The notes beneath the pieces are model-generated. The model saw nothing but the letters and a program-made list of their open reading frames with translations, made no database searches and was not told the DNA's origin. From positions 1-5,355 of the forward strand of contig DEPP01000039.1 in the NCBI GenBank assembly GCA_002358835.1: 5,355 nt of DNA, written 5' to 3'. Shown piece by piece: positions 5,066 through 5,355 of this stretch (within the stretch, counting starts at the first letter, position 1; each line of letters begins with the position of its first letter). This DNA comes from Bacteroidales bacterium UBA3389 (GTDB lineage Bacteria; Bacteroidota; Bacteroidia; Bacteroidales; P3). A program made the position numbers and the translations under genes.

Positions 5066-5355
5066 ATGGCAAAAGAAAAGAAATTTTTGACATGCGATGG
5101 TAATCAGGCTTGTGCTCACGTTGCATATATGTTTAGCGAAGTAGCAGCAATCTATCCTATTACCCCATCGTCACCAATGGCAGAATATGTTGATGAATGG
5201 TCAGCAAATGGTCGCAAAAATATTTTTGGAGAAACAGTAAAATTGGTAGAAATGCAATCAGAAGCAGGAGCTGCTGGTGCATTACACGGATCTTTGCAAG
5301 CAGGTGCTTTATCTACAACATTCACCGCTTCACAAGGATTGTTGTTGATGATACC
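5066..5355 (+). CDS. nifJ: Pyruvate:ferredoxin (flavodoxin) oxidoreductase, N-terminal part
   Basis: The first 96 codons of a gene that runs off the window are present. Full-length members are single large proteins of about 1,200 residues that convert pyruvate and CoA to acetyl-CoA and CO2 and reduce ferredoxin or flavodoxin. The N-terminus begins with MAKEKKFLTCDGNQACAHVA, then AIYPITPSSPMAEYVDEW (28-45) and VEMQSEAGAAGALHG (61-75), the classic domain I blocks. Thr33 in YPITP and Glu66 in QSEAG correspond to the substrate-contacting Thr and TPP-activating Glu of the Desulfovibrio enzyme. The SSPMAE form separates it from the stand-alone Vor alpha subunit in this window, which has YPITPQSE. 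It has its own promoter 45 bp upstream and is distinct from the sodB unit. Cofactor domains further along are not visible here. Confidence 0.93.
   Translation, partial: MAKEKKFLTCDGNQACAHVAYMFSEVAAIYPITPSSPMAEYVDEWSANGRKNIFGETVKLVEMQSEAGAAGALHGSLQAGALSTTFTASQGLLLMI

Overview
The window looks like a chromosomal segment of a low-GC member of the Bacteroidetes, most likely an anaerobic, Bacteroidales-like organism. The evidence is threefold. Upstream regions carry TAnnTTTG -7 promoter elements, two of them paired with TTTG 19 bp upstream. Most start codons follow A-rich leaders rather than Shine-Dalgarno sequences. The gene content is that of ferredoxin-dependent anaerobic metabolism. No species can be named from the sequence alone.

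Layout, left to right. (1) A minus-strand gene (112-1098) encodes a polytopic membrane acyltransferase of the acyltransferase-3 family, with its own promoter and a near-identical 18-bp direct repeat on either side. (2) A strong hairpin terminator (1254-1297) closes the next minus-strand operon. (3) That operon (4057 down to 1328) encodes a complete four-subunit 2-oxoacid:ferredoxin oxidoreductase of the VorDBAC/KorDABC type, in the order ferredoxin subunit, alpha, TPP-binding beta, gamma. Its promoter lies at 4103-4133. (4) Divergent from it, on the plus strand, is an iron-type superoxide dismutase (4226-4825), clearly more A+T-rich than its neighbours. (5) A 240-bp AT-rich gap holds a long inverted repeat and a 43-bp-spaced direct repeat. 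(6) The window ends inside the first 96 codons of a plus-strand pyruvate:ferredoxin (flavodoxin) oxidoreductase gene (nifJ/por type).

How the genes fit together: the Vor-type complex and the pyruvate enzyme both oxidatively decarboxylate 2-oxoacids to acyl-CoA and pass electrons to ferredoxin. Vor probably handles branched-chain 2-oxoacids, and NifJ handles pyruvate. Enzymes of these families are typically oxygen-sensitive. A superoxide dismutase between them suggests aerotolerance and protection, though the three units have separate promoters. The acyltransferase is probably unrelated and acts at the cell surface.

I found no RNA gene, CRISPR array, insertion sequence or clearly new biological system. 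The least explained signals are the repeat structure upstream of nifJ, the recurring A-rich leader in front of three of the four vor cistrons, and the flanking repeats of the acyltransferase gene.
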